NCBI GenBank assembly: GCA_024742695.1
Contig: JANSXY010000017.1
Coordinates: 1-64,000, forward strand
DNA length: 64,000 bases
Origin: Paracoccaceae bacterium
GTDB taxonomy: Bacteria > Pseudomonadota > Alphaproteobacteria > Rhodobacterales > Rhodobacteraceae
Reading direction: 5' to 3'
Below, in pieces: positions 54,001 through 64,000 of this stretch. Positions within the stretch are counted from its first letter, which is position 1, and every line of letters starts with the position of its first letter. The notes below the pieces were generated by a model. It searched no databases and was not told the DNA's origin. It worked only from the letters and a program-made list of their open reading frames with translations. Made by a program: the position numbers and the translations under genes.

Positions 54001-55017
54001 ATGCGAACACGGCAACTATGCTTCGCGCTGATGTTGGCCTCTAGCACCGCAGTTGCTGACCCAATACCGGGATCTGCTTTCAAGGTGGGCAACTGGGAAG
54101 GAGGAGCCTACAGCTTTGACGACACGGGCGCGTTTTCACACTGCTCGATCAGTGCTGGTTACATAAGCGGAGATACCCTCTACTTCACTGTCAACCGTCA
54201 GGCGACTGTCACGGTTGCCGTCGGTAGCCCCGGGTTGACCGGCATCCCCGTGGGGCAGTCGTTCCCGGTTGCTCTTTATGTGGATAGGCGCGCGCCCTTC
54301 TACGGCACGGCCACAGTGCTACTCGACGGCTTTGCCGCGCTGGAAATTCCAGAGTTCGACCGTGCTTTAGAAAGCTTCAAACGCGGTTATGTTCTGACAA
54401 TTCAAGGCGCCGGCCGGGAAGGCCAGTATGACTTGACCGGAACCTTCCGCGCGCTCGAAGCAACGAGGCAGTGTGCCATTCGTTACTTCAACTATGCTTC
54501 GGCACCGTCCGCCCCGGCGCCTGCTCCTGTAGACAAGACTGTCACTTTCCAACTGGCAACCACCGTCCTCACTGGCCTTGGAATACAGGACTTCCGCTTC
54601 CTTTCGCAGTCAGAGTTGGATGAAATCGGGCAATCTAACTCGGTTGCTTGGGTCGCCCCCGACTACGGGCTGTTCGGCTGGTCGCTGTTAGTACCGCGCG
54701 AACCTGGCCAGGATGACTTGAGGGCCACTGACGCCGGCGACACGGCCTATTTGGCCCAAGGCTGCAATGGTGACTACGCAACCAGCGCAAGGTCCATCGC
54801 GCTGAAGGACGGTGACAGCGCACGCGAACTCCGTCTGATTTGCTCTGACGCCGATGGCGAGGCCGAACACTTCGTGTCGAAGTTCTTCGCGGGAGACTTC
54901 GTTGTCTACAATGCGTTGACCTTCGTGCCCGGGCAGGGGGACCGGCCGGCTGACAAGGCGCCGCCCCAATGGAGCGAAGACGCTACGCTACGGGCTGCGA
55001 GTTTCTTTGCTGACTAG
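54001..55017 (+). CDS. Secreted protein of unknown function
   Basis: 338 aa. N-terminal signal peptide (LCFALMLASSTAVADP). Two halves joined by a Pro/Ala linker (ASAPSAPAPAPVDK) near residue 175. First half beta-rich (FSHCSISAGYISGDTLYFTV), second half with a cysteine pair (GCNGDYATS and LICSDADGE). No domain recognised. Less GC-biased than the prophage. Confidence 0.7.
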   Translation: MRTRQLCFALMLASSTAVADPIPGSAFKVGNWEGGAYSFDDTGAFSHCSISAGYISGDTLYFTVNRQATVTVAVGSPGLTGIPVGQSFPVALYVDRRAPFYGTATVLLDGFAALEIPEFDRALESFKRGYVLTIQGAGREGQYDLTGTFRALEATRQCAIRYFNYASAPSAPAPAPVDKTVTFQLATTVLTGLGIQDFRFLSQSELDEIGQSNSVAWVAPDYGLFGWSLLVPREPGQDDLRATDAGDTAYLAQGCNGDYATSARSIALKDGDSARELRLICSDADGEAEHFVSKFFAGDFVVYNALTFVPGQGDRPADKAPPQWSEDATLRAASFFAD

Positions 55018-55051
55018 TTTTCGTTTGTCTGTGGGGGTGCCTTAATTTGGG

Positions 55052-55816
55052 ATGCTGTTGATGAAAATGACCTTTGCCGCTTCCAGAGTGAAGCAATTCA
55101 CAACGGTGTTGGGTCACGTCCTTTCGGGCTTCGTCTCTTTGGCTGAACGGCCGACCCGCGCAACCTTTATGGCCGCATTGATTTTGGTGGCTATATGTTT
55201 AGTTGCAAGTTCTGCCGACGCGCAGAACATTGGCTATGGATCGGTGTACACCGAAGACGGGCAGTGCTGTGCATCCGGTGAGCTTGTGGATGGTTTCCCA
55301 GGTGCTGAAACATCGACTTTTGGCGAGTTCGATCTTTCGGCGATTGGGTTGCAGATGAGGTACTTTCTATCGATTTCACCGACATCCGTTCTGCTGGGAC
55401 GTGGAGTGTCGAATTCTGTTGACGTCTTCTACTATCAGGGCGATGGATCTTTCCCGGGAAGCACTTCAGGTTCTTTTTGGGGGAGTGTACCCATAAGCCA
55501 ACCTGCTGGTGTCGCTTCTGGCTGGTATGAACCGGATGGTTACGGAGGATACTTTGGGGACAGCTTCATCGATGTTACTGTGCTGGTTGAAACTGCACGT
55601 TTGAGTTCCTGGAGCTTCTTGGGCTTTGAGATCCGTGCAAATGACACCAATGCCGTCTTGATCCGCGACCTGCGTCTAACGAATTACAGCAATAGCTCTG
55701 GGGTAACACCCATTCCAGAGATAGACTCTGTGGGCGCTAGCGGTGTATTTTTCATTGTTCTCGCCCTGTCCTGTTTCATCAGATTCAGGAGTTATTCCAG
55801 TACCGTGGAATCCTGA
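55052..55816 (+). CDS. Secreted protein with VPEID/PEP-CTERM-like sorting tail
   Basis: 254 aa; an ATG at 55061 could also start it. A long N-terminal region ends in a hydrophobic signal (AALILVAICLVASSADAQ). The secreted part is Gly/Ser/Tyr-rich and beta-like. The C-terminus has IPEIDSVGASGVFFIVLALS followed by a basic tail RFR, matching the VPEID-CTERM pattern (motif, membrane helix, Arg cluster) recognised by exosortases. Exported, probably surface or exopolysaccharide related. Confidence 0.72.
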   Translation: MLLMKMTFAASRVKQFTTVLGHVLSGFVSLAERPTRATFMAALILVAICLVASSADAQNIGYGSVYTEDGQCCASGELVDGFPGAETSTFGEFDLSAIGLQMRYFLSISPTSVLLGRGVSNSVDVFYYQGDGSFPGSTSGSFWGSVPISQPAGVASGWYEPDGYGGYFGDSFIDVTVLVETARLSSWSFLGFEIRANDTNAVLIRDLRLTNYSNSSGVTPIPEIDSVGASGVFFIVLALSCFIRFRSYSSTVES

Positions 55817-55867
55817 GCCATCTCTCTAGCTAAGGGCGCCAGCAAAGGCATTTCATCCACAACTCTA

Positions 55868-56137
55868 TTAGGAAATGACACTTGTTGCCTTTCTGCTATC
55901 GCGCACCATCGCATTGACCAGCTTCCGCATCGCGACCGCCTCCTGGCTACGTCCCCCGTGCTTCCAGTTCGGATGATCCTTGCCCGGCTTGGCACCCCCG
56001 CGCGCGCCGTGCATCCGGCAAACTTTCCAGCCGCGAACGGCGGGGTTACGGCATGGCTGGCCGCTGCGCTTGCTGCGGGCGGTGCAGCGCGGCGCGGCGT
56101 TTGCCGCCTGCATGGGGTCAGCGTCAGGTTTCGTCAC
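55868..56137 (-). CDS. Small HGG(R/K)S-type zinc-binding protein
   Basis: 89 aa. CTARSKRSGQPCRNPAVRGW and VCRMHGARGGAKPG ... NWKHGGRSQEAVAM show the Cys/His set (CxxxxxxGxxC, CxMHG, HGGxS) of a small family frequent near mobile elements and phage genes. The start overlaps the upstream gene's stop by 14 bp. Function unknown. Confidence 0.72.
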   Translation of the reverse strand: MTKPDADPMQAANAAPRCTARSKRSGQPCRNPAVRGWKVCRMHGARGGAKPGKDHPNWKHGGRSQEAVAMRKLVNAMVRDSRKATSVIS

Positions 56138-56705
56138 GCCCCCGCCCCTCGGTCTCGACGTTACCCACGATCGCCTGCCCGCCGTCCTGGACGGTGACGC
56201 GCTCCACGCGCACCACCTGCTGGCCCTTCGAGCGATAGCGCTTCAGGGTTTCCATCTGGGTCGTGTAGGTCCGCGCCAGCTTGTTGAGCGCGCGCTCGGC
56301 TGAATCCTGTTGTGCGATGTTGTCCACGCGGTTCAGGCGCTGCGCAAGCGTCATCATGGCCTGGTGCGTTGCGGCCATCTGGGTCAGCAGCAAAGCCTCG
56401 GCTGGGTCCCGCGGTTGCATCGCGTCGACGAACGCCAGAACAGAGTTGGTCACCGCTTCATCGATGCGCTTTCCGTGCGACCCAAGCGCGGCTACCTGGC
56501 CGAATACCCATTCAGCCACCTGGTCGTGGCCGCATGCTCTCCGGATGCGGTCGTGACCGCCGGAGACCGAGACCTTCAGCACGCCATCTTCGGACCAGTC
56601 GAACGTGGCCGTCGGCGGCTTTTTCTCGTTCGGCGGCTTCGCGACCTTGTCTGATTTTTCTAGCACTTCCACCACTAGAGATTTCCACCTCCTTTCAGAA
56701 ATCAT
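56124..56705 (-). CDS. Conserved protein paired with the HGGRS-type gene
   Basis: 193 aa from the ATG at 56705; GTG codons just after an internal AGGAGG are alternative starts. N-terminal beta part (TATFDWSEDGVLKVSVSGG), then a helical domain (DAMQPRDPAEALLLTQMAATHQAMM, RALNKLARTYTTQMETL) and a C-terminal strand. It forms a two-gene operon with the HGGRS-type protein. Such pairs are found in Rhodobacterales mobile regions; function unknown. Confidence 0.65.
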   Translation of the reverse strand: MISERRWKSLVVEVLEKSDKVAKPPNEKKPPTATFDWSEDGVLKVSVSGGHDRIRRACGHDQVAEWVFGQVAALGSHGKRIDEAVTNSVLAFVDAMQPRDPAEALLLTQMAATHQAMMTLAQRLNRVDNIAQQDSAERALNKLARTYTTQMETLKRYRSKGQQVVRVERVTVQDGGQAIVGNVETEGRGRDET

Positions 56706-56738
56706 CGTTCTCTCAGCCACAAAATGATTTCCAACCAC

Positions 56739-57296
56739 TGCTTGGCCACCAAGATTTGGAACTTATCACGCCTAATCCACTATAGGCCAAAATCACGAAT
56801 CTGAAAAGCAGCAGAAGATCCCAAGAGGATAATATCTTATCGCGACCAACTACGAAAATAGGTTACACGGCAGAAAAAACTCCGAGCCAGTTCAGTGGCG
56901 GCAAGAAGGCCATCACCTCTGGATACTGCAGCGCTGACGAGACTGGTTTTCATCCACTCGGGGCGGCAGAGTGACAAAGGTGGCAATTCGCACCTTATCT
57001 ATCGTATAGCGGCAAACTGGAAATTTCGGCTATAAGGCAAACATATTTGGAGCCGTCACTATTTTCACTTTCGTCACTTTTCAAGCCCGAGGCGAGAACG
57101 CCTGAGCGGCAAATTCTGGGCAGATGCCTGAGCGCGCACTGGATCATAAGCCTCGACGACGCGGTGCGTAAATGCGAGGATTTACAATGCGCTTCTGATC
57201 CGTTCTCTGGACTAACGCCCTGGCTCAAGAGCGTGCTTCAGGGGGCGCACTCGTCAGGGGCAGGCCATAGACCAAGTTCAGCCGGCCCGCACTGGG
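56739..57296. other. Gap without a recognisable gene
   Basis: About 560 bp between the paired reverse genes and the histidine kinase. It is less GC-rich than the surroundings. Short open frames exist on both strands (e.g. reverse 56995-57228) but lack ribosome-binding sites and family features. I see no tRNA, clear hairpin terminator or repeat. Confidence 0.5.
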
Positions 57297-58847
57297 TCAA
57301 GCCTTTTCAGCCAGTACTTGTTCCGCGGCACGAACCAGCATCTCCACATCAACAGGCTTGCTGAAGAACCGTGAAGCACCCAGCGCCCTCGTATCCGCCT
57401 CTGCCTCCGTCCGGGCGTCCGCCGTGAGCATGATGATTGGTAATTGGGAAAACCCTTCTCCACTGGAGCGAAGCGTGATGATGACCTCGTCGCCGGATTT
57501 GTCTGGCAGATGGCGATCGAGGATCACCACATCGGGTTGATGCTGGCGTACGATGTCGACAACCCCGGCTCCTCGTTCCATCGATACCACGGTCCAGCCC
57601 TTGTACCTGAACGCCTGCTCAACGATAGAACGATTGAGAGCGTTGTCCTCGATGATGAGAACGGTTCCGATCGCTTCCGGGGAAGCTGTCGCCTCCGACG
57701 CCATACCCCCCGCTGCAGATTGTAGGGCGTCGGCCCGATTATTTACTGGCACGGTCAGAGTGAAACTCGAACCTTGGCCGAGAGTGCTCTCAAGCGTAAG
57801 CGTTCCTTCAAGCGCCTCGGCAAACTCCCGGCAGATTGCCAGGCCAAGACCGGCTCCCTCGTGCTGTCGGGTCATTCCATCGGCGACTTGCCGGAATGGC
57901 TCGAATATCCGCTCCTGCATGTCCGGCGCAATACCCGGACCGCTGTCCTTGACGTTGAAAGCAATCTTGCCTTGGTCAAGTCGCCTTGCGCTCACCGCGA
58001 TCTGTCCGGTCTCGGTGAACTTCACGGCATTGCCCAAGAGATTGACAAGGATCTGCAGGAGCCGCCGCTCATCGGAAACGATCGGCTGTGCAGCATCCGA
58101 AGGAATGCTTGTCAGAATCTCGAGGGATTTCCTTTCTGCCATCGCCCTGACCGCAATCACGGCGTTGCGGATCACGACAGCGGGATCGACCGTGGTGAGC
58201 CGTACGGGGGACACACCCGCTTTAACCTTGGACAGATCTAGGATGTCTTCGATCAGTTTCAGGAGGATGTTGCCGGCTTCCATCATGGCATTGACCGCAG
58301 CCTTCTGCGTATCATTCAACTCGCCCAGCATGGGCAGAATCTGAGCCGTCCCCAGCACGCCGTTCAAAGGCGTCCGGATTTCGTGGCTCATGGTCGAGAG
58401 AAACATTGACTGGGCCTGTTCAGCGCCCCTTGCCTCTTCCATCGCAAGCCGAAGCGCTTCGGTCTGTGCGACCTGTTCAGTGACATCGCGCTGGACCGCG
58501 ACCCAGTAATGGAACCAGCCCTTGTCGTCGGCGACAGGCTTGATGTTCAACTCGACCCAGAAGGGCTTTCCAGCCTTCGTATAGTTCTTGAGAATTTCGC
58601 GAACGGGTTTCCAGGTTCGCAGCGCCTCGTAGATTCGGGCACGGGCGTCTTGGTCGAGGTCCGGCCCCTGAAGGACGCGTGGGGTTTGACCGATGACATC
58701 CTCAGGCGTGTACCCGGTCATTGTCGTAAAGGCCTTGTTGACCCAAACGATCTCTGGCCCGTTCTGCCGGATTGGCTCCGCCGTCGTGATGACGATCGCA
58801 TCATTCGTGTGGTCAGGGACGGTCGCGATGACGCTTTCAAGCTTCAT
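57297..58847 (-). CDS. Hybrid histidine kinase: LOV-like PAS, HisKA, HATPase, receiver
   Basis: 516 aa. PAS domain ~10-125, with the LOV-like strand GQTPRVLQGPDLD, where the photoactive cysteine of true LOV domains is replaced by proline (~56). HisKA with His155 in STMSHEIRTPLNG, then an HATPase with LLQILVNLLGNAVKFTETG and GAGLGLAICREF. The C-terminal receiver (~395-513) has Asp444 in VVILDRHLPD and the late lysine in FFSKPVD. No membrane segment: a soluble sensor. Confidence 0.92.
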   Translation of the reverse strand: MKLESVIATVPDHTNDAIVITTAEPIRQNGPEIVWVNKAFTTMTGYTPEDVIGQTPRVLQGPDLDQDARARIYEALRTWKPVREILKNYTKAGKPFWVELNIKPVADDKGWFHYWVAVQRDVTEQVAQTEALRLAMEEARGAEQAQSMFLSTMSHEIRTPLNGVLGTAQILPMLGELNDTQKAAVNAMMEAGNILLKLIEDILDLSKVKAGVSPVRLTTVDPAVVIRNAVIAVRAMAERKSLEILTSIPSDAAQPIVSDERRLLQILVNLLGNAVKFTETGQIAVSARRLDQGKIAFNVKDSGPGIAPDMQERIFEPFRQVADGMTRQHEGAGLGLAICREFAEALEGTLTLESTLGQGSSFTLTVPVNNRADALQSAAGGMASEATASPEAIGTVLIIEDNALNRSIVEQAFRYKGWTVVSMERGAGVVDIVRQHQPDVVILDRHLPDKSGDEVIITLRSSGEGFSQLPIIMLTADARTEAEADTRALGASRFFSKPVDVEMLVRAAEQVLAEKA

Positions 58848-59358
58848 GGTAGCCAGCCCTCAAACGGGAGTGACGGCCAATCGCTCCATCGTTGCCTAGT
58901 CTGGTCATCGTCCTCGGTCTCCGGTCCAGTTGGTCGGGAAGACGCAGCAAGTCTTTCGCTCACGGGCAGTCTATCCCGTCACCCTTGCCCCAAACTGATA
59001 TCGGAAAGGTTGCAGGCAACCCACTCGCACCCAAACATCCGCGCGGCGCGCTCAAAACTCATCCTCGGGGTAACCGTTTCAACCGCCCCCGTTTACTCCT
59101 GTCAAGCAACGGACAGGGCGTAGGACCTCAATCGCATTATGCACCCATCGTGGTCGAAAACGTCAAGCGCGCCAGCGAGATCGGCAATCGCACTACCTTT
59201 ACCATCAAGCGCCATGCTTCGAAGGCTCCAGTCCGAGAACAGTCGCACGTCCGTCGGCTGACAGGCAAGGACGGTCATGTCCGCGTGCAGGTCATCTAGC
59301 CTTCAGAGCCCGATACACTCATCTTCAACTCTATCCTCCAGATTTCGGGGCTGAACAC
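58848..59358. other. Gap without a confident gene
   Basis: About 510 bp between the histidine kinase start and the 3' end of the chemoreceptor. A forward open frame (58892-59299) ends in a basic stretch (RASEIGNRTTFTIKRHASKA) but has no recognisable domain or good ribosome-binding site. The promoter of the kinase should lie in the first ~100 bp. Confidence 0.5.
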
Positions 59359-61761
59359 CTAGGCTCTGCGGCGCTGGAATAGAGCTACCCCTGCGGTCGG
59401 TCCAGCGGAAGCCGGATCCAGTTGAAAGGCCGCGACGGCGTCTGTCAGGGCCGTCGCTTCTGCATGCAGATTGCTGACGGCTGCGTTTGTTTCCTCGAAG
59501 ACCGCGGCGTTGCGCTGGGTTTCACGGTCCAGTTCATTCGTTGCGTTGGAGATTTCCCCGATGCCCGTGGCCGTTTCCGTAGCTGCTGTTACGATTTCCC
59601 TGATCTTGACGGAGATATCCTCGACCCCCGCCACGATTTCCTGCAAAGCGGCGCCGGAGTCGTTCACCAGCGCAACTCCATGCTGCACATTCGTTTCAGA
59701 GGCTTCGATCAGGTCTGCAATTTCTCGCGCTGCATCGGACGATCGCTGTGCCAGCGCCCGAACCTCGGACGCGACGACGGCGAAACCGCGCCCTGCCTCG
59801 CCCGCCCGCGCCGCCTCGACCCCGGCGTTCAGGGCCAGAAGGTTGGTCTGGAAGGCGATCTCGTCGATGACCTGAAGGATCTTCCCGATCGCGGCGGACG
59901 AAGCTTGGATCTCGTCCATTGCCGAGACGGCATTCATAACGACGGAATGCCCCTTCTGGGCCCGACTGGAGATGTCGGACACCGCTGCCTGCGCCAGTTC
60001 TGCCGACTTTGCAGCGGACTTCACCGAAGCCGACATTTCCTCAAGCGCGGAAGCAGTTTCTTCCAGCATTGAGGCATTGCGTTCCGACCTGCGCGCCAGA
60101 TCCTCTACGGCATTGCTGATTTCCCGGCTGGAGCCATCGACTGCCGTTGCCGATACGCTGATGTTTGTCAGCGTCCGGGCGAGACTTTCAGATGTTTCGT
60201 TCACGCTTTTGGCAATTTGACCGAAGATGCCCTGGTAGCTTTGCGGCATCCGGTAGGTCAGGTCCCCGCGCGCCAGATGCCCAAGGGCCGTACGGACGGC
60301 GCCAAGCCCCTCGCTCGCCGCCTCTCCGATCCGGTTTACGCCTTCACAGATATCGGCAAAGACGCCGTCCTTGTCGTGGGTTGCCAGCCGCCGGGAAAAG
60401 TCACCGCCCGCGCAAGCGGCGACAACTTCCGCGATCTCGGTCGCCGCTGCGCGCTCGCGGGCAGCCGTTGCCTCAGCCTGCCGCGCCGCTTCCAAAAGCC
60501 GCTGCTGTTCCCGCTCGGCGTCTTCTCGCTGGCGCGCCGCCGCTTCGTCGCGCGCGCGCGTTTCGGCGGCGGCGGCTTCGTGCTCGCGTGCCTGTCCCGC
60601 AAGGATCGACTGCCGGAACGTATCCAGCGCCGACGCCATGCCCGCGATTTCCGTCAGGGGCGCCGGCGGTGTCGCGACCGCTAGATCTCCCCCCGCCATC
60701 GCTTCGGCCGCTTCAGCCACCGCGCCAATTGCGGCCGCTGTGTCGCTAGTCATCCGGCGTGCCACCAGAATCGACAACACGATCATTATGGTAGATCCGG
60801 CCGCTGCGCCTGCCAGCATCAGCCTCTTGTTCGCGATGATGTCTTCCGTGATCGTTAGAACCTCGGCAACGGCCGCGTCCTCAAGACCCGCCATGAGCGC
60901 GATTTCTGACGTCTTCGCATCATAGAATACATCCGATGTGATGTCTTCCGGCGGAACGTCATCGGCGCTGTCAATAGCGATCTGGCGCAGCTCCTGCACG
61001 CGGGCAACTTCTCGCGAAATAGAGTACAGCCGATACTGCTCCGCGACATTTGGCGAGACCAGTTCGGAAAAAAGCTCGAGTGCCATTTCTTGCTGTGCCA
61101 CGAGGGTGCGCAGCGCCACAATGTCCTCGGGGAAGAAGGCCCCGGCCGCGTAGCCCGCTGCGCCGACGTTACGCTCGAGGCCGGCGAGATCTTTCGCTTT
61201 AAGAAGGGCGCCGATCGCCGCGAGCTCAATGGCGACATGTCCAACCGACGTGTCCATTGCGAGTTGATCGAACACGTTGTAAATCGTGTGATTAATGGCG
61301 GTAAAACCCTCAGTCGCCTGCTGGAAGTCTACTTCGTAATTGTCAAGTGCTAGCCGCAGGTCAGCCAACTGACCAAGGCCCTGTTCCACTTCGTCGATAG
61401 CCCCCGAAAGTTCCTCCGACAGTGCTACCCTACGCGCCGCTACCAGTTCCTCCGCGAGGTTCTCCCTGAGCTGGTCAACGTCGCGGCGCTGATCGGCAAG
61501 CGCGCGTTCGTGGGCTGGATCGCCGGAGAACATCATCAGGAAGGTGAAGCTGCGTTCACCCTGAAGCGCGGTCGCGAGGCTGGTCATCGTGGCTGCTACC
61601 CCGACCCCGTTGCTAATCCGGTTGGCTTCCCGCAGTTGCTGATAGGTCACTCCGGTAAGCGACGCGGCGAGGACGATCGCAACAAGTATGGGTATCATGA
61701 CGGTGGCGAACACAGCGCCCTTTAGCGTCTTGGGACGATAATTATGGAAGAGGTCAATCAT
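59359..61761 (-). CDS. Methyl-accepting chemotaxis protein with nitrate/nitrite-sensing-like domain
   Basis: 800 aa. Membrane helix near residues 15-40, a large periplasmic helical domain with [20 protein letters not shown], the pattern of NIT sensor domains, a second helix (~310-330), HAMP ([21 protein letters not shown]) and the full signalling region with tip [21 protein letters not shown]. It would report on a small ligand, possibly nitrate or nitrite, to CheA. Confidence 0.9.
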   Translation of the reverse strand: MIDLFHNYRPKTLKGAVFATVMIPILVAIVLAASLTGVTYQQLREANRISNGVGVAATMTSLATALQGERSFTFLMMFSGDPAHERALADQRRDVDQLRENLAEELVAARRVALSEELSGAIDEVEQGLGQLADLRLALDNYEVDFQQATEGFTAINHTIYNVFDQLAMDTSVGHVAIELAAIGALLKAKDLAGLERNVGAAGYAAGAFFPEDIVALRTLVAQQEMALELFSELVSPNVAEQYRLYSISREVARVQELRQIAIDSADDVPPEDITSDVFYDAKTSEIALMAGLEDAAVAEVLTITEDIIANKRLMLAGAAAGSTIMIVLSILVARRMTSDTAAAIGAVAEAAEAMAGGDLAVATPPAPLTEIAGMASALDTFRQSILAGQAREHEAAAAETRARDEAAARQREDAEREQQRLLEAARQAEATAARERAAATEIAEVVAACAGGDFSRRLATHDKDGVFADICEGVNRIGEAASEGLGAVRTALGHLARGDLTYRMPQSYQGIFGQIAKSVNETSESLARTLTNISVSATAVDGSSREISNAVEDLARRSERNASMLEETASALEEMSASVKSAAKSAELAQAAVSDISSRAQKGHSVVMNAVSAMDEIQASSAAIGKILQVIDEIAFQTNLLALNAGVEAARAGEAGRGFAVVASEVRALAQRSSDAAREIADLIEASETNVQHGVALVNDSGAALQEIVAGVEDISVKIREIVTAATETATGIGEISNATNELDRETQRNAAVFEETNAAVSNLHAEATALTDAVAAFQLDPASAGPTAGVALFQRRRA

Positions 61762-61889
61762 TCTTTCTATCCTGTCGGGGGCTGGCAGGTTGTCTGGAGA
61801 CTGCGGGCATGGCGGAGCTCCAGGAAAGCGTACCTTGCGCGCAGGAAAGCGGGGGTGGGCGGGTTTTGGGACTTCGCTCGATCATTTTT

Positions 61890-63872
61890 TCACGCTCCCG
61901 GTAGAGCACGGCGCGGCCGCGTGCCAGTTTCGAGAAAGGTTGCGGTCTCCCCGAAGGAGGCTGTTTCGGTCCCAGCTTCCGCCAAGCAAACTTTGCCGAG
62001 ACTGACGGCGTCGAGCGCAATTTCAGCGATGTCTGCAAGGGCTGTCGCGCGGCCCTGTTCAAGCGCTCCCAGCTCTTCCTTCAATGGGCCCAGCGTCCTG
62101 CTGAAGCCGTCGAGGCACAAAGAGAGGTCGCAAAGCCCAGCACACGCCGCTGCAATCTCGTTCAAGGCAAGCCCGAGCGTGGTTCGGCCGCCCGCGACTT
62201 GCCGCTGCGCGGTTTCCGTCAGATCGCGGATCTCGCTGGCGGCTTCCCCGCTCCGCCGAGCAAGGGCGCGAACTTCCACCGCGACCAGTTCGAAGCCCTT
62301 TCCGGCCGGTCCGGCTCGAGCGGCTTCCACCCCCGCAGCAAGCGCGAGAAGATTGGTCTGAAACGCGATTTCCTCAATCATCTTGAGGATCTTGCGTATG
62401 TCTTCCATCGTCGCGTGCATGACACCGAGACTGTCGCGGCCACGCTGCATCACGGTTTCGCCGGCTCCGGCCTGGGCCATCAGTTCCTGCGTTTGAGTGG
62501 CAATGCGGCTTGCAGCGTCACGAAGCGCTGGCAGGCCGTCGGCGAGTTCGCCAAGGCGCGCGGTGATCGGCTTCTGCCGGCCTGCCTGCCTTTCGTAGGC
62601 CTCCGAGACATCCGCGAGGTCCGCAGCGACTTCGCGCAAGACGTCCGGCCAGCAGCATAGGCATGTTTCGTGCAGGCTTCCGAGGTCATTCAGCCGCTGA
62701 GCGAAGGCGCCGATCGCGCCTGCCTGACAGTTTGCGGCCTCGCCTGGCGGAAGGGCCCCTGCACTCGCCGCAGCCAGCTTGTCGTCCAAGTCGAGCAGAC
62801 GCGCCTCCGTCTCTACGGTGAGTTGGTCCAGCGCCGCAAGGATCGGTGCGACGGCGGGATCCTCCGTAACCACCCCGATACGGTGGTTCAGTGCGCCACG
62901 TTCCCATGCTACGGCCATCCGGTCGATCGAAGCTGCAACGGTCGCTCGGTCTAAGTTGCGCGTATCGAGCAGCGCCGATGTCGCCTTGGCGAGGGCCTGT
63001 GCGTCCTCAGCGCGCTGGCGGTCGAGTTCGACCATTTCCTGAGTTATTGCTGCGATCCGGGCCGTATGCATGGCTTCAGCGTCGAGTGCCGCCGCACGCG
63101 TACTAATGAGAGCTGATACGGCCGCACCCAAACGGTCGAATTCGACCACGCCCAGACGTGTCAACTTTCGCCTCGCCTGCAAGCTGTTGGAGGCGATGAC
63201 CTGCGTCAGGCGGGACAGGGCGAAGACCAGATCGAAAATCCGGCGCCGCGCCGTGATCGTCGCCAATCCGAAAAAGAAGATTGAGGCCAAAAAGACGCCA
63301 CCTTGCAAGCGGCTCGCGTCCAGTCGGACATCCATGGCCGCCGCGGACAGCCTGCGCGCAGCGGCGAGAAGCCGCTCCTGTCCGCCTATCGCAGCTTCGG
63401 GGGCAGCTGCGACCCCGGCCAGAAGGGCCGCGCGGGCGGCGACCATGGGGCCTTGCAGCGCTGCAACCGGGCGATTGTCTAGGAGCGCCGCCGAGAGGCG
63501 CAAGACCTCGGCAAGGACCCAGCCGGTCTGGTCGCGGGCCCCGGGATCTGACAGCACAGCATGCGCCTGCGCGGCGGTCAAACGTGCGATCCGGTCCGAC
63601 AGTGGCCGACCTAGACCGCGCGCCACAGAATCAAGTCGCGCCGATGCCGTTTCGGTCCAGGCGTCGGATTGCGCCATGCCGTTGGCAGCGGTTTTGGCAA
63701 GCTCCCCTAGAACGTCGGCACGTTCCGCGCTGCGGAAGGCCGCATGGGAAGCGATCGCAGCCATGAAGTTGAGCGCGACAAGTATGGCACCCACATGGGC
63801 AAGCGGGACTTGCCCTGCCCGCGCCAGCGTCTTGGCAAGGCTCGTTTCGGAAACAGGCTGCGTAGGCGGCAT
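61890..63872 (-). CDS. Divergent chemoreceptor-like protein
   Basis: 660 aa. Two membrane helices ([20 protein letters not shown] and [19 protein letters not shown]) bracket a short helical periplasmic domain. The cytoplasmic part has a HAMP-like segment, a cysteine cluster HETCLCCW (~402) and the signalling tip [20 protein letters not shown], where the usual Asn of LALNA is Ala. After the tip the second helix of the hairpin is short and irregular. It may signal weakly, form mixed arrays, or act outside chemotaxis. Confidence 0.85.
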   Translation of the reverse strand: MPPTQPVSETSLAKTLARAGQVPLAHVGAILVALNFMAAIASHAAFRSAERADVLGELAKTAANGMAQSDAWTETASARLDSVARGLGRPLSDRIARLTAAQAHAVLSDPGARDQTGWVLAEVLRLSAALLDNRPVAALQGPMVAARAALLAGVAAAPEAAIGGQERLLAAARRLSAAAMDVRLDASRLQGGVFLASIFFFGLATITARRRIFDLVFALSRLTQVIASNSLQARRKLTRLGVVEFDRLGAAVSALISTRAAALDAEAMHTARIAAITQEMVELDRQRAEDAQALAKATSALLDTRNLDRATVAASIDRMAVAWERGALNHRIGVVTEDPAVAPILAALDQLTVETEARLLDLDDKLAAASAGALPPGEAANCQAGAIGAFAQRLNDLGSLHETCLCCWPDVLREVAADLADVSEAYERQAGRQKPITARLGELADGLPALRDAASRIATQTQELMAQAGAGETVMQRGRDSLGVMHATMEDIRKILKMIEEIAFQTNLLALAAGVEAARAGPAGKGFELVAVEVRALARRSGEAASEIRDLTETAQRQVAGGRTTLGLALNEIAAACAGLCDLSLCLDGFSRTLGPLKEELGALEQGRATALADIAEIALDAVSLGKVCLAEAGTETASFGETATFLETGTRPRRALPGA

Positions 63873-64000
63873 GCGCCTAGGCCCGGTGCCGTTTGCCGGC
63901 GGCCTGCATGCGCGCGCGCGCCTCCATCCTCGCCGGATGTGCTCGATTTACCGGGATCGTGACGTTCGAGTTATGTTTGGCTGGCATTCGTACAATCTCA
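63873..64000. other. Upstream region of the divergent chemoreceptor
   Basis: The final 128 bp contain the expected promoter side of the reverse gene that starts at 63872. I see no other gene or clear regulatory motif before the window ends. Confidence 0.4.

Overview
The DNA is GC-rich and the gene families (GpA-type terminase prophage, pRiA4b ORF-3 protein, DUF3489, DUF302, VPEID-type sorting tail, small roseobacter/rhizobial-type stress proteins) point to an alphaproteobacterium, most likely of the Rhodobacterales. This assignment rests on protein families only; there is no rRNA or housekeeping marker in the window.

Positions 1 to about 34160 are most of a siphovirus-type prophage read mainly left to right. 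It starts inside a primase/VapE-type helicase gene. Next come an XRE/ImmA regulator pair on the reverse strand, a 300-bp array of a 9-mer repeat, a RuvC-like resolvase, a two-gene dNTPase + nucleotidyltransferase module, a ParB-methyltransferase fusion and small control genes. The late region follows: terminase small and large subunits, gpW, portal, ClpP-like protease, decoration protein, major capsid protein, joining proteins, tail tube, tail assembly chaperone, tape measure, tail tip genes, a tip protein carrying a vWA domain, a fibre-like protein, and a lysis cassette (DUF6127-type membrane protein, M15 endolysin, overlapping spanins). No integrase or att site is visible; the left end lies outside the window. 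The tail chaperone carries a textbook -1 frameshift signal (slippery heptamer, 7-nt spacer, 13-bp stem) leading into an otherwise start-less conserved frame. Several genes sit on the reverse strand inside the late operon and look like cargo: pRiA4b ORF-3, a SHOCT membrane protein, HigBA toxin-antitoxin and a GIY-YIG-like protein.

From 34.2 to 38.6 kb there is a reverse-strand metal (probably copper) cluster: DUF411 protein, Cu+-type P1B ATPase, TVP38-type membrane protein, DUF302 protein and a 41-residue membrane peptide with a decayed second copy beside it. NhaA follows. From 40.3 to 52.9 kb lies what looks like a stress/envelope cluster: groESL, a Crp/Fnr-type regulator, many small conserved proteins, hflKC, a secreted cysteine-repeat protein, two transglutaminase-like proteins and two paralogous 'PFT-PG-LPAG' proteins. 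Several intergenic gaps here share sequence motifs.

From 53 to 57 kb there is a looser set: small zinc-finger or mobile-element-like proteins, a nuclease-like protein, a secreted protein and a protein with a VPEID/PEP-CTERM-like tail. The window ends with a signalling group on the reverse strand: a hybrid histidine kinase with a LOV-like PAS domain lacking the photoactive cysteine, and two chemoreceptors, one with a nitrate-sensing-like domain and one with an altered signalling tip.

The best candidates for undescribed biology are the dNTPase-nucleotidyltransferase module, the frameshifted tail chaperone, the repeat array at 4.26-4.56 kb, and the vWA-containing tail tip protein.
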